Positions 50,790 through 62,303 are shown, counted from the stretch's first letter. The stretch is DNA of 64,000 bases from Cacajao melanocephalus (GCA_963573385.1 CAUYLG010041490.1:90532-154531), one strand, 5' to 3'. The notes: generated by a model from the sequence alone, not told the origin. Made by a program: numbers and translations.

Positions 50790-51655
50790 GGGAAAGGGAG
50801 AGAGGTGTTGGAGGGAAGTATGTTTATACCCTAGACTGAATGGGTCATGTGTCCTGTTACAGGCATGCTCCAGGCCTGGATCTAGGTGATATATAGATAC
50901 AGACCAATTCTATCCGGGCTGTTGGGCTGTCCAGTTCTTAGTTACATTCTTCCTATTTGGCCCAATAGTGCCTGCAGCTGAACTGCCAGACCTGGTATTA
51001 GCACAGGAGATTTGTTTCTTGGAATAATTTGGAGAGGATAGTGGTTGATGAAACTTCCTGCTTAGAGGCAGATGGGTGAGAAGATGTCACTGAAAGCACA
51101 GATTAAGATGCAGGCATTCGAATGAGCCCTAAAGACAGCAGTGAACAATCATCCTCCTCAGTATTTTATTGCATTGAGCTATTCTTTACCATTTTCACAC
51201 TGTAAAGGAGACATCTGTGTTCTTAGAGATATATCTTAAAATAAAAACCAACAAGAGTACAAAACAAACCAACTTTTAAAAGATCAACTTGACTGGGAAG
51301 AAAAGTTTCCTATAAAAATGGAAATGCATCAGAAAACCACTGTATCTTGTATTCAGACAGTGTCTTACGTGTATGAAGCCAACATCTATGAGATCCCAGA
51401 ACTCCAAAGACTATGAACAATCATGACCCTTGAGTATTTTAAAAGGTCTAGAGGAAGCAGAAGGGAAGCTAATACCATCTTTTGCAAAGAAGGAAAACAC
51501 AGAGGCAGCAATATTTAGATTAGTTGCTCAAGTTCAAAAGAGTTAGTTGATTTAAAAGTTAGAAGCAAAATAGTCTAGGATCTAAACTTGCATCCTCCTA
51601 TCTTAGATGTCTGGGGCAATCTGGTGGTGTCTGACACACTAGGGCTTACACTCTG
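50790..51655. other. Unique-looking intronic stretch, no gene seen
   Basis: No recognised feature. Confidence 0.5.
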
Positions 51656-51668
51656 AAAACAGGCCTTT

Positions 51669-51966
51669 TTTTTCTTTGAGATGGAGTCTCACTCTGTCAC
51701 CCAGGCTGGAGTGCCATGGCACAATCTTGCTCGGCTCACTGCAACCTCCGCCTCCTGGGTTCCAGCCATTTTCCTGTCTCAGCCGACTGAGTGAGTAGCT
51801 GGGATCACAGACACGTGCCACCAAGCCCAACTAATTTTTGTATATTTAGTAGAGATGGGATTTTACCGTGTTGGCCAGGCTGGTCTCAAACTCCTGGCCT
51901 CAGGTGATCTGCCTGCCTCAGCCTCCCAAAGGGCTGGGATTACAGGCTTGAGCCACGGTTCCCGGC
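51669..51966 (-). repeat. Alu with perfect 13-bp target-site duplication
   Basis: Antisense Alu flanked by aaaacaggccttt at 51656-51668 and 51969-51981. Confidence 0.96.
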
Positions 51967-51990
51967 AAAAAACAGGCCTTTCATTTGCCT

Positions 51991-52009
51991 GTGGCAGCAG
52001 ATGGCGCTG
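51991..52009 (+). promoter_or_regulatory. CTCF-like site
   Basis: The sequence gtggcagcagatggcgctg carries the CTCF core pattern CAGnnGGCGCT, with two departures from the usual G-run. It lies just outside the 3'-flanking target duplication of an Alu (51669-51966), so it is host intronic sequence, not Alu. The call is by motif only. Confidence 0.4.
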
Positions 52010-52182
52010 CACTAGAGCATTCCTGCCCAAGGAAGTGAAATGGGGGACATAATTTCTTCGGTATTGTTAGAGCCCAGCTTAATTTCATCAGATGGTTTTT
52101 AAAGCACAAGACACAGTATATAAAGTCAGGACGATGACAAGCGCTGGGAGAACACAACGGGTAACTGCAATTTTGTCTAAGA

Positions 52183-52360
52183 AGTAAAGGGGGCAGGGTC
52201 AGGGAAACAAGAAAGGGACAGCCAGCAGCCCCAAAGAGGCCAAAGAGTGAGAAGGAAGGGAAGAAGAGCAGGAAGTGAGGGGAGGACAGTCGTGTGGGAG
52301 GGAATGAGAAAGAAACTGATGGGAAGGGAAATGTAGGAGACAAAAGACAGGAAGACAGGG
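52183..52360 (+). repeat. Purine-rich (GA-biased) tract
   Basis: About 180 bp in which the plus strand is overwhelmingly G and A with scattered C/T. Low-complexity. Confidence 0.75.
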
Positions 52361-53349
52361 GTGTGTGTGCGTTGGGAAGGCGGGATCAGACTAGTTTTAC
52401 CTCCTTATTTTCTCTACTTCCTGTCCACTTATGTATTCAGGAGGTCAGTTGCTAATGCCTGTGTGTTTCCCTGTAGATCTCCTTTATCCCATGGGAGGAG
52501 CTAAACTGATCCCTCTGCAAGTGGGCCCCTTTGCATGAGAGAGGGTTGGAAGAAGAGTTTAAAGGGTCCTCTAGGTCGTGCATTTTGCTTCAGTCATCCT
52601 GCTAACCAATCTGAATGATCCCTCTCTGTATGGCTTCCTTCTGAAGATCCTGGGGCAGAAGGCTGATTTTTAGAGAATCATGTAGATCCTTGGCCCTGAT
52701 GGAAAGTTCACCACTAAATAAGCTCATAGATAAATGGTTACAGCAAGTAGAATGGAAGATCGCAGGCATCAGCTGAAAGCCTGCAGATGCAATCAGAATA
52801 AAACAGGTGGTGAGTACCACTCAATTACTTTTCCTATCAACGCCCCACAGTACTTCATGAAATACTTTTTTTTTTTTTTAGTATTTGGTACTTGGTAGAA
52901 AATGAATAAACAGTACTGATGATGACAAAGCAAGTCTATAAGGCTCTAAAATGGAGCACTCTGATCTCTTTCCAGTAAGTAACCTCAGTAGTGATTTGTC
53001 CCTCGGGACATTGGGCATCAAATGCTTTTTGATTTGTTATCTACCCAGACCAAATGTCAATTAAAAGAAAAAACAAATCCCACAATGTCATGCTGTTAAT
53101 AGGTACACATGTCAAGTAAAGGAAAATTAAACACTCATAAGATGATAAAGGTTTTGTGGAAATAAACACATAATACTTCCCAGGACAGAAACACTGATGC
53201 AATCACCGTGCACAGTAAAAACTCCAGTACCCAGGAGGAACGAGGCAGCCTGTGCTCACTGACGGGTCTCCGGGTAATCAGCCCACACTCCGAGAAGCAG
53301 GACATTAGTAGTGCTGGTAGTACTGTGGTTTTAAAAGAATGACAAGAAG
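52361..53349. other. Unique-looking intronic stretch, no gene seen
   Basis: A T-run at 52867-52879. No recognised feature. Confidence 0.5.
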
Positions 53350-53354
53350 GCAGC

Positions 53355-54007
53355 TGATACGGCTTGGCTCTCACCCCAACCCAAATCTCATCTTGTAGCT
53401 CCCATAATTCCCACATATTGTGGGAGGAACCTGGTGGGAGATAACTGAATCATGGGGGCAAGTCTTTCCCATGCTGTTTTCCTGATAGTGAGTAAGTCTC
53501 AAGAGATCTGATGGTTTTTAAAAAGGGGAGTTTTTCAGCTGGGTGTGGTGGCTCATGCCTGTAATTCCAGCACTTTGGGAGGCCAAGGCAGGTGGATCAG
53601 CTAAGGTCGGGAGTTCGGGACCAGCCTGACCAAAATGGAGAAACCCCATCTCTACTAAAAAATACAAAAATTAGGCGGGTATGGTAGCTCATGCCTGTAA
53701 TCCCAGCTGCTTGGGAAGCTGAGGCAGGAGAATCGTCTGAACCCGGGAAGTGGAGGTTGCGGTGAGCTGAGATCTCACTATTGCACCTCCGTTTGGGCAA
53801 CAAGAATAAAACTCTGTCTCCAAAATAAAAGGGGGAAAGTTTCCCTGCACAAGCTCTCTTCTCGTCTGATGCCATGTGAGATGTGCCTCTCACCTGCCAT
53901 GACTGTGAGGCCTCCCCAGTTATATGGAACTGTAAGTCCAATAAACTTCTTTGTAAATTGCCCAGTCTTAGGTATGTCTTTATCAGCAGTGTGAAAACGG
54001 ACTAAGA
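53355..54007 (+). mobile_element. MaLR solo LTR (MST/THE1-type), split by an Alu
   Basis: Starts tgatacggcttggctct, contains cccataattcccacatattg, gtgagtaagtctcaagaga and ctttatcagcagtgtgaaaa, and ends near actaaga. A 5-bp gcagc at 53350-53354 and 54008-54012 fits the 5-bp duplication of endogenous retrovirus-like MaLRs. It is a solo LTR with no internal genes. Confidence 0.88.
53538..53830 (+). repeat. Alu inserted in the MaLR LTR
   Basis: Sense Alu cagctgggtgtggtggctc to gtctccaaaataaaag. aaaggggagttt and aaagggggaaagttt flank it. Confidence 0.94.
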
Positions 54008-54149
54008 GCAGCCAAACAGCTCTGCAGGGCTGATTCCTGATTCCTGCAGCTCCTGGGTGGGGTGGGGTACCCCCTAGCCTCCAGCCAGGGCAAAGTGTTT
54101 TCACAAATGAAATATGGTACTCGGAATCACCCTAAGAAATCAGTCTACC

Positions 54150-54250
54150 TGCAGGCTCTGCAGGGGTAGGAACTATGTATTGTCTTCTGTACCCCCAGTC
54201 TCTAGCACAGAGCAAGACATTCAGTAGGCACTAAATAAACATACATAGGA
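54150..54250 (-). repeat. L2 3'-end fragment, antisense
   Basis: Contains aggaactatgtattgtcttc, gtctctagcacagagcaag and tcagtaggcactaaataaac. Confidence 0.75.
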
Positions 54251-54574
54251 ATTCCAAAAGAGAATTTAAAAGGTGCGTGCACCATAGCTCCCCATCTTTC
54301 ACCTTCCTTCACATAAACTTTTTTTTCTTCTCTCCAATAACCATATAAAGTATTAGAAAACACTTTAGCATGGAGAATAAAAGCAGAAAGGGAAATAAAA
54401 AAAACTAATTTGAAAAAAATGCAAAGCTATAATTTTTCATGAGGATTTTCAACATTTTCCAAATTATTATTTATTTTTAAAGATTTAATGACTATTTTTA
54501 AGGGATACTTACAAAATTCCAGTCTACACATGTCGCTTACACCCATCCTTATTCCTTTTTTCCTTTTTGAAAAT

Positions 54575-54706
54575 TAAAAAAATTTTTTGTAGAGATAGGT
54601 TTTTGCTGTGTTGTCCAGGCTGATCTCAAACTCCCAGTCTCAAGTGATTCTCCCACTTTGGCCTCCCAAAGTGCTAAGATTTCAGGCACAAGCCACCACA
54701 CCAGCC
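54575..54706 (-). repeat. Partial Alu (left monomer), minus orientation
   Basis: The sequence gtagagataggtttttgctg...cctcccaaagtgctaagattt...caccacaccagcc is one monomer only. Confidence 0.85.
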
Positions 54707-55984
54707 ATGTTAATTTCTTTATTCCCTCTGTTTTCCAATGAACTTACTGTGAGATCCCAGCACACTTTATACTGCACAGGACACTGTGCTATACAAAACC
54801 CCAGAAATGTAAACTTTGTAAGTATTATCTTTTCTGCTGAGGGATAATATGTACTAATGAACTTCTGATATTATTAAGTACAAGAATAATACATGGGAAA
54901 TTCATTATTTTTCCTGCTTTTATTATATTCTCAAAGCTTTTTAAATACAAATTCTATCTCAATTAAGACATGGTAAATGAAAATTTGCCTTTTACATTTA
55001 TGCTTAAATCTCACAAGTGATCATTTTCACCTGTATTCAGAAACTCCTAACTTTAATGATGGTCTTAGATAGTCATTGCTTAAAGAATCCTCATGTAAAC
55101 GAAAAAGTGCCCTCGAAAGCACAGAACATGCCTCCTTCCTGTACATCTTATCTATGGCAAATATGCAAAAGATGAAACTCTGGTATGTTGAGTGACACTA
55201 AAATATCAGCCACTTGTTTCTAAGTCAGTCCAGTATTTTATGGAAAAATGGTTTGTCAAGACAAATTTTAAAATATTCTCAGTCTTTACATTTGAAAATG
55301 TACTGGTCTTCTAATGGAAATCCTAAAGTAGAGGAAATGAAATGAAGTTAATAATAATGACACTTAATGTTCTGGCCTGTTTATCACCATTTAGAGGAGA
55401 TGAACTGATATTAGTCGCTCAACCATTTACATAAACTAAGACTCAAAATAAATTCCATCACTGGAATTATTTTATCTGCTAATAATGTACTTGATATCCT
55501 GTTTCATGTACTTGGTCTACGGATACGAAAATGTTAAACAAATTAAGCACTGATTATCACTTCTCTCTCTAAAGATATATTCAGTTGTACTAATATAAGT
55601 CAGTTGGATGAGAATAAAGAGAAAGATAGGAAGAGGTAAAAAAATTAGCATATTTGAAATGTAAAAAATAACTGTGGAGCGGGACTGTGGCTGCTGCAGG
55701 TAAAAGTCTATATATTCGGAGCCAATTGCTGCCATTTGTTACTCTTAATTTAAAAATCTGTAAGAAAGCATCAAAATCAATTCAGTTCAGTCTTAATGAG
55801 ACAGCTCTAGCGAGAGCCTATTCACTGTACCTGTTCTAATTAGCATGAATATGTCCTCAATGTCAAATCTGACAGTACACTTCATTAAATTAATGTTAAT
55901 CCCATAACACAGGACCATATTTGAGTTAGTAGCTCTAAAATAGATTTTGCATATTAGCATTTTGATAATGAACAGCAAATCAAT
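54707..55984. other. Repeat-free AT-rich block containing the motif cluster
   Basis: About 1.3 kb without recognisable repeats. Homeodomain and POU motifs are concentrated at its end (55830-55970). Confidence 0.5.
55830..55970. promoter_or_regulatory. Homeodomain/POU motif cluster, candidate enhancer
   Basis: Within about 140 bp of repeat-free sequence there are TAATTAGCATGAAT (55838-55850 area), ATTAAATTAAT (55884-55894), TAATCC (55897-55902), TTTTGCATATTAGCAT (55945-55960) and GATAATG just after. TAAT cores, an octamer-like TTTGCATA and a bicoid-class TAATCC together look like a developmental enhancer. Conservation was not tested. Confidence 0.35.
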
Positions 55985-56110
55985 TCAGGGCTGGAAAAGA
56001 TCTGGTTCATGATCATTTCTGAGTAAAGGGAAACTGAGGACCAGGGTGACTGGGTGGCTTGCTCAGGGCCACAGCTGAGAAGCACCTGGTAAGCACAGCA
56101 GCCAGCTTCA
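55985..56110 (+). repeat. MIR-like fragment
   Basis: Contains agggaaactgaggaccaggg, gtggcttgctcagggccaca and gctgagaagca. Confidence 0.6.
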
Positions 56111-57064
56111 ACACATGCATGTGCCGGCTATTTTCTTTCCGTCATCTTCCCAGAGAGAACTGGAGCCTGCATAACCATGTAAAACTAAATGGAAGTCAGA
56201 TGATATCCCCTCTAAATTATTGATGACTAGCAGTATTTGTCAAGACTCTATAACAGAAGACCTCAGATAACCCCCACAGAGGTTATTAAGTATAATCCTT
56301 GCTTTTTAATTGCCACTTAAGGTGAAATTACCACCTCTTCAAGATTTATACGAAGATAGTTTAGAGATTTAGTTTGAGGTGGATGTTGACACATGCTAAT
56401 TGACCTTAATTCACACGTATTTCTGAAGTGATATGAAAGATAAGGGATGAGGAAATTTGACAAATTAGAACCCCCCAAAACCCCTCAAATTAAAAATAAC
56501 TACCAAAAAGATGGTGTTGGCTGATTCCTTAGCTCTAAAACATTTACTATGTCCCAAACAAGAGACTGCAAAATTATTAGCCTTCAATTTATGCCTACAA
56601 ACTCCTCCTCTAGCTTGGCTGGAGGTAAATTCTGAGATAGTAAGAACAGTAGTCCTCACTTTGAACTGGCATGACATTATCTCAACATTGGGCTGGCATC
56701 TCCCTATTGTAATTTCCTAAAGGCTGGAAGTTCAGAGAGCTGGGTTCCAGGGCTCCTGCACACACCTGCTGTCCAAAGTTGCTACGTCTTCTCATGATGT
56801 AAAAAGGGGACAGCAGAACCCCACTGGTGGAGTGCCCACCCTGTTCATTGTGGAACCTTTTCTTTTCAGAGGAAAGCTTACATTTTATCTGCAGATAAAA
56901 ACCAGAAGGCAAAGCTGCTGCAGGAATGGGAGTGAAGGATGGGGACAGGCCAAGTCCTCCCTGGAGACGGGGGCAACCTCAGGGCCCTGAAGGGTGGAGC
57001 GCTGGCTTGAATCATCACAGAGGGGCTTTGGCTGTGACAGCCTGCGAGTCCACTCATCACAGTA
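56111..57064. other. Unique-looking intronic stretch, no gene seen
   Basis: No recognised feature. Confidence 0.5.
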
Positions 57065-57175
57065 ATGCCAGGTAGCATTTGAGGTGCATACTGTGTGTTA
57101 GGCACCATTCTCAACCCTTGACATGCACTATCTCATTTAATCTTTACAGTGGCCTGAGACGCTTCACTAAAAACA
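57065..57175 (+). repeat. MIR fragment
   Basis: Contains tgaggtgcatactgtgtgtt, aggcaccattctcaaccctt and ctatctcatttaatctttac. Confidence 0.75.
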
Positions 57176-57539
57176 CCAATATTCTTAAATGCTTTTTGGC
57201 AAAAGCTCAATTTCTCTCAGTTCAACCCCTTTTCCAGGTAGCGGTCATCAAATGACTTAAAAAAAGATTCCCCAAGAAACTTCCTCTTTTGTAAATGAGA
57301 AAAGAACGCTTAATTCACAGGGCTGTCTGGGTATTTAATGAGGGTATGAGGTGTCTCCTACAGGGCCACAGGCACAGTAAGAAAGCAATACATTTTTCCT
57401 TAAAGATCTATCAAGATTGTGCCCCAACAGCTACAAAATTCTAAGAGTTGGGTTTCTAGTTATCAAAAACCTCTAAACTCAATTCCTGTGCACTCACAGT
57501 TCACATTCAAAGCAGAAAAGAGCAGAAAGGTCAGCATAA

Positions 57540-57840
57540 AGAATACATGCTGTATAATTTCATTTGCATGAAACGCTAGAAAAGGTACAGCCACAACTAG
57601 TCTCCAGTGGCAAGAAGCAGGGCAGTGGCTGCCTGGGAGCTGGGCGATGGGAGGGGGCTGCCGGGGAAGGAGCAGGAGGAACCTTTCCAACCTGATGGAA
57701 ACGGTCTATACCTTAATCGGGGCAGTGGTAGCACAGGTGCATGTATTTGTCAAAACTCACTAAAGTGTACACTAAAAAACAGATGTACTTTGTTATATAT
57801 AAACCATACCTTAATAAAGGCTATTAGAAAAAAAGGTAGT
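57540..57840 (+). mobile_element. Old L1 (L1M-type) 3' UTR
   Basis: Contains tgtataatttcatttgcatg, ggcagtggctgcctgggagc, gcatgtatttgtcaaaactc, gtgtacactaaaaaacag and ataccttaataaaggc. Confidence 0.75.
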
Positions 57841-57933
57841 TCTAAGGAAAAAGAAGCAAGCACAAAATTTCACAACTGGATGCTTAGCCAAATTCCTCTT
57901 GCACGTTCTTACTGGGACTAACAGACTATATTC

Positions 57934-58397
57934 ATGCTGCGAGTTGAACTGTGTCCTTCAAACACTCGTATGTTGAAGTTCTAACCCAGTGCCTCAAAAT
58001 GTGACCTTACTTGGAAATAGGGTTGCTGCAGAAGTAATCAGTTACAATGAGGTCATACGAGAACAGGCTGGGCCCTACTCCAGTGATTGGCATCCCTATA
58101 GAAAGGGGAAACTTGCATACAGACAGGTACCCAGGGAACACGCCATGTGAGCATGAAAGCAGGGATCAATTGTGGTGATTGTCTATATGCTAAGGAACAC
58201 CAAAGATTGCCAGCAACCCATGAGCAGCCAGGAAGAATCATGGAACAGATTTCTCCACACAGCCCTGAGACAGAACCAGCCACGGACAACCTTGATCTCA
58301 GACTTCTGGCCTCCAGAACTGTGAGACAATCCGTTTCTGTTGCATAAACCACTCAGTTAAGAGTACTTCCTTATAGTAGCCCTAGGAAAATAATATA
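57934..58397 (+). mobile_element. MLT1-type MaLR LTR (family call tentative)
   Basis: Starts tgctgcgagttgaactgtgt. Contains gaccttacttggaaataggg, gcatccctatagaaagggga, agattgccagcaacccatga and cctccagaactgtgagacaa, ending near gtagccctaggaaaataat. It is the non-coding LTR of an old endogenous retrovirus-like element. Confidence 0.65.
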
Positions 58398-58574
58398 ATC
58401 TGGTAGATTTTTTTTTTCTTCAGCTATCTACGATGAGACACTTTAACCAACTGTAACTTTCTCAGGTTTAATCAACTCTTGATGGCACCTCTTTCTGGAC
58501 CATGCCCATTACCATCCCCAAGACAGCACTGGGCCCTTCTGAACAGCAAATTTGCTTGGAGCTCATGAACTAAG

Positions 58575-58800
58575 AATAAAAGTTAGTATTTTCTGAGCAC
58601 TGACTACGTGCCAGGCACTGTGTCAAGTGCTGTGAGCAAGTCGGCTTATTTAGCCTCTTTAATGACCATGAAGTAGGAATAAATACCATTTTCTGATACA
58701 GAAACTGAGGCTTACAGACAGTTCAGTAATTTGGTCAAGTCACAAAGCTAGTAAGTAGCTGGGACCTAAACTAGATTTTAAACCTCTCTCACAGTGCCGT
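58575..58800 (+). repeat. MIR (long copy)
   Basis: The order ttctgagcactgactacgtgccaggcactg, agtgctgtgagcaag, accattttctgatacagaaact and caaagctagtaagtagctggg follows MIR. Confidence 0.85.
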
Positions 58801-58968
58801 GTATACTGCGCCATGAATCTGGAACTATTACTGTTAGCCGGCAGCCATGTGGATAACTTTTGGAGTTTCTGAATTAGAGTTCAAATTATTTTAAATTACA
58901 GACTTACAGAGATGCGTTTTTTTAAAAAGTTACTCAAAAATTACATTTCTTTTCCATGGTGATGTTGT

Positions 58969-59081
58969 AATTTGTCAAAACTCACTAAAGTGTACACTTA
59001 AAAACAGATGCACTCTGTTGTATATAAACCATACCTCAATAAAGGTGATTGGGAAAAAAAGTAGTTCTAAGGAAAAAGAAC
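58969..59081 (+). repeat. Second copy of the L1M 3' end block
   Basis: Nearly identical to 57748-57857: tttgtcaaaactcactaaag...ataaaccatacctcaataaagg, and the match continues past the A-run into gtagttctaaggaaaaagaa. Confidence 0.85.
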
Positions 59082-59489
59082 TTAGAATTTGTGCTTCCTA
59101 AAGTGTTATGAGAAACTGTGGTGCTAGGTATTACCAATTGGAGGTAGGGGAGGATTAACGATCAAATCAATTTGGGAAACAGTGAGTCAAACAGGCTTCT
59201 CTATATAGTGCTTCCAAGAGGGTGGCACTGTTTCCCAAGCTTACCAGACCCCGGAACGCTATTTCTTTAAATACCTATTGAAGGGTCAGTGTTCCCTCTA
59301 CTTTGGGGAAAACTCTGTTGCAGATAGTGACTAACTTCCTCTATGAAACTGTCATAGGATTTTGCTATTTTGAGAATCAACGTTTGCGTTTATAAAATGT
59401 AGATAATAGTCTTCCCCCGGCCACCCCAAAGAGTTATTGTAGGGATCAAATTAGTTATCTGTGAGAAGGACATTAAAATCTGAAAAAAG
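59082..59489. other. Unassigned intronic sequence
   Basis: No recognised feature. Confidence 0.5.
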
Positions 59490-59615
59490 CTGAGTGTGGT
59501 GGCTGAAGCCTGTAATCCCAGCTACTACTCAGAAGGCTGAGGCAGAAGGATCACTTGAGACCAGGTATTCAAGACCCGCCTGGACAACACAGCGAGATCC
59601 TCTCTCAAACAAATA
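59490..59615 (+). repeat. Alu-monomer-like fragment
   Basis: The sequence ctgagtgtggtggctgaagcctgtaatcccagctact...agcgagatcctctctcaaa, about 125 bp, is monomer length (FLAM/FRAM-like). Confidence 0.75.
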
Positions 59616-60093
59616 ATAAAATTAAAAAATTTAAAACAAAAAAAGTAAAATCCAAAACATCATACACCTAAGGTAAGTAAGCCTTGTGTGGTTTTTTGAG
59701 AATCTTTCTATCTAACACAGGTTTTTGAGTCTGGAAAAACAGTGGTGGGGAGCCTTCCTTAATCTATTGTTGACTCATCTTTCCTAAAAGAAAACCTTCA
59801 AGCGGCTTGGGAAATACAATTTGTGAAACAACAAGTAATGTTTACGGGATCAAACTCTGGCTGGGCTGGCATGATGACCTGGATGGGGTCTGAGCACGTT
59901 CACCGCTGGCCAACGGGGTTTCAAGCAGAGAACAGACTCGAATCTACAGTCTCAGAATAGCTCAGCCTGAGCAGGATTTGAAAACTACAGCAGTAACACT
60001 GGACACAGTGCTGGGGACAAGAGGGAGTGAATTCAGAGACTTCTCAATTATTATCTTGGTGGCTTCTAATGCAAATACCTTGAGACCACTATT
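59616..60093. other. Unassigned intronic sequence, no gene seen
   Basis: No recognised feature. Confidence 0.5.
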
Positions 60094-60108
60094 GAAAAGG
60101 TACATCCT

Positions 60109-60225
60109 GCCTGTAATCCAAGCACTTTGGAGGCCAAGGCAGGAGGATCACCTGAGGTCGGGAGATCAAGACCAGCCTGACCAACATGGTGAAACCCCGT
60201 TTTAAAAAAAAAAAAAAGAAAGAAA
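60109..60225 (+). repeat. Very short Alu (left-monomer only) with perfect 15-bp target-site duplication
   Basis: Begins gcctgtaatccaagcac about 20 bases into the Alu and ends gaaaccccgtttt plus an A-rich tail. The flanking gaaaaggtacatcct is identical at 60094-60108 and 60226-60240. Confidence 0.95.
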
Positions 60226-60416
60226 AGAAAAGGTACATCCTACCCATAACAACTGGATTAGGATCTAGTCCTTACCAGGCAAACACTGCCTGCTTTCCAG
60301 CAGGGGTAGGGAGATGCCTGTTGCTAGGGACAGCCCCCAGGACCACATCCACCCTCCCTCATGGGCCAAAGTAAAGGTGCCAAGGAGCATGCGCAACAGT
60401 GCTCACTTTCCAGCTT

Positions 60417-60456
<40 letters not shown>
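60417..60456. repeat. (GA)n microsatellite
   Basis: About 40 bp of GA with one AA interruption. Confidence 0.95.
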
Positions 60457-60759
60457 CAAGACTCCCAAAGATTCCCCTACTACAGACAAAACGAGAAATT
60501 CAAGGTTCCGTTTTATTTCAAAACATTCTGTCTTTACAGATAGAATTAACTCACTTTAACTGTATGTATTATTTCTATTTTTTCCTGTAGGAATGATCTG
60601 CATTATTTACATGAGCCTCCAAAGTCACTCAGGCTCAGGAATTAGTATCCCAATGATATTACTCATTCTACATTGTTCTTTTTTCAATACTGTTCAATTG
60701 TTCCCTAACCTTTAAGCAGCTGCCATACACCCAAACATTTAAGAAAGCTCTACCTTTCA

Positions 60760-60965
60760 AAACCAATATGCGATACGTACATATATATTTGAATGTGCAT
60801 ATGATATCTCTGGAAGAATCCATAAGAAAATGTTAACAGTGGTTGTCTCTAAAGAGGAAAATGGGGGATTGGCAGTCAGAAACAGGAGGCAGAGTCATTT
60901 TTCATGGTATATTTTAAAATTTTAACATGTACATGTGTTAAATTTGAAGACATTTTTTAATCAAA
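60760..60965 (+). mobile_element. Old L1 3' UTR-like fragment
   Basis: Contains tggaagaatccataagaaaatgttaacagtggttgtctct, typical of old L1 3' ends. Confidence 0.55.
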
Positions 60966-61780
60966 AAAAAATCTAAAGGCACAAACCGCATATGCTCTTC
61001 CGGAGTTATTTGTTAGAGGCACAACTTTTAGTTCTCCTTTAACAAAATGCCTTGATCTCACTGTTTATATGTACTGCCTGGATGAACTCCACCCAGAAAG
61101 GACCTCTGGAAAGAAAGCTGCATATCAAAAAAGTTCATTTCGCTAAAAAAATCTATCTTGTAGAAAACCCAGCCAATACTAACTGCCAATCCCCAACACC
61201 TTCCTTTGATGAGTGGCACAGGGCAGAACGATCCAAACAGCAACTTTAAAAAACTTGGTTTATTTGGCACATGCAACTCTCTTTTTCTATCAGTACAGAC
61301 ATTCCAGAAGCCCTTAGGGGTTAGGAGGAAGCTCCGTTGTGCTAAGCAGGGTGCAGGTAGGGCCCCTAGTGTCCCCACAGATCAAATCTAGTTCAGAGAT
61401 ACTAAAGTAACCACATGACAAACTGCAACAATGCATATGCTCTGATCCGCTTTGTGGAACAAATCTGCTTCATTTCCAGAGCTGAATTCTGGGATGTGAT
61501 TACCTTGTGCAAGCCAATATTCAATAATTCCCCACAGCCTCTGGTGAGGTCCAACTAACTGCTCCACCTCATTCCCTTCTCTGCAGCCAAGTCAAACTGA
61601 ACGAACTTGGTATTTCCCAAAGATTTTCCAAAACCTTTGCATGAGATGATCCCTTTGCCTGGGATGCTCTCCTATGGTCAGCCTCTTCCTGCTTCTGCAA
61701 TTTCTTTTCCGAAGCCCACATCTAAGCAGCCCCACTCCCCTGATAACCAACTGTCATGTCCCCTTGTTTCATTTTCATTT
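60966..61780. other. Unique-looking intronic stretch, no gene seen
   Basis: No recognised feature. Confidence 0.5.
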
Positions 61781-62074
61781 TCTTTTTTTTTTTTTTTGAG
61801 ACAGAGTCTCACGCTGTCACCTAGGCTGAAGTGCAATGGCAGTCTTGGCACACTGCAACCTCTGCTTCCTGGGTTCAAGCAATTCTCCTGTCTCAGCCTC
61901 CTGAGTAGCTGGGATTACAGGCAACCGCCACCACATCCAGCTAATTTTTGTATTTTTAGTAGAGATGGGGTTTCACCATGTTGACCAGGCTGGTCTCAAA
62001 TTCCTGACCTCGTGATCTGCCCGCCTCAGTCTCCCAAAGCACTGGAATTACAGGCATGAGCCATCGTGACCGGC
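61781..62074 (-). repeat. Alu with target-site duplication
   Basis: Antisense Alu with a T head. ccccttgtttcattttc before and cccctttgttttcattttc after mark the duplication. Confidence 0.95.
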
Positions 62075-62149
62075 CCCTTTGTTTTCATTTTCTGTAGATA
62101 CAGTTACATTTACCACTATATTAATATTCCCTGCCTTCCTTCCTGCCTT

Positions 62150-62303
62150 CCTTGAGACAGGGTCTCGCTCTGTCACCCAGGCTGGAGTGCAGTGAGTGGC
62201 ATGATCATAGCACACTGTAACCTCTAACTTGTGGGCTCACATGATCCTCCCACCTCAGCCTCCCAAAGTGATGGGATCACAGACATGAACCACTGTGCCC
62301 AGC
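62150..62303 (-). repeat. Partial Alu, minus orientation
   Basis: The sequence gagacagggtctcgctctgtc to gtgcccagc contains one monomer with the middle deleted; (TTCC)-rich sequence precedes it. Confidence 0.88.
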
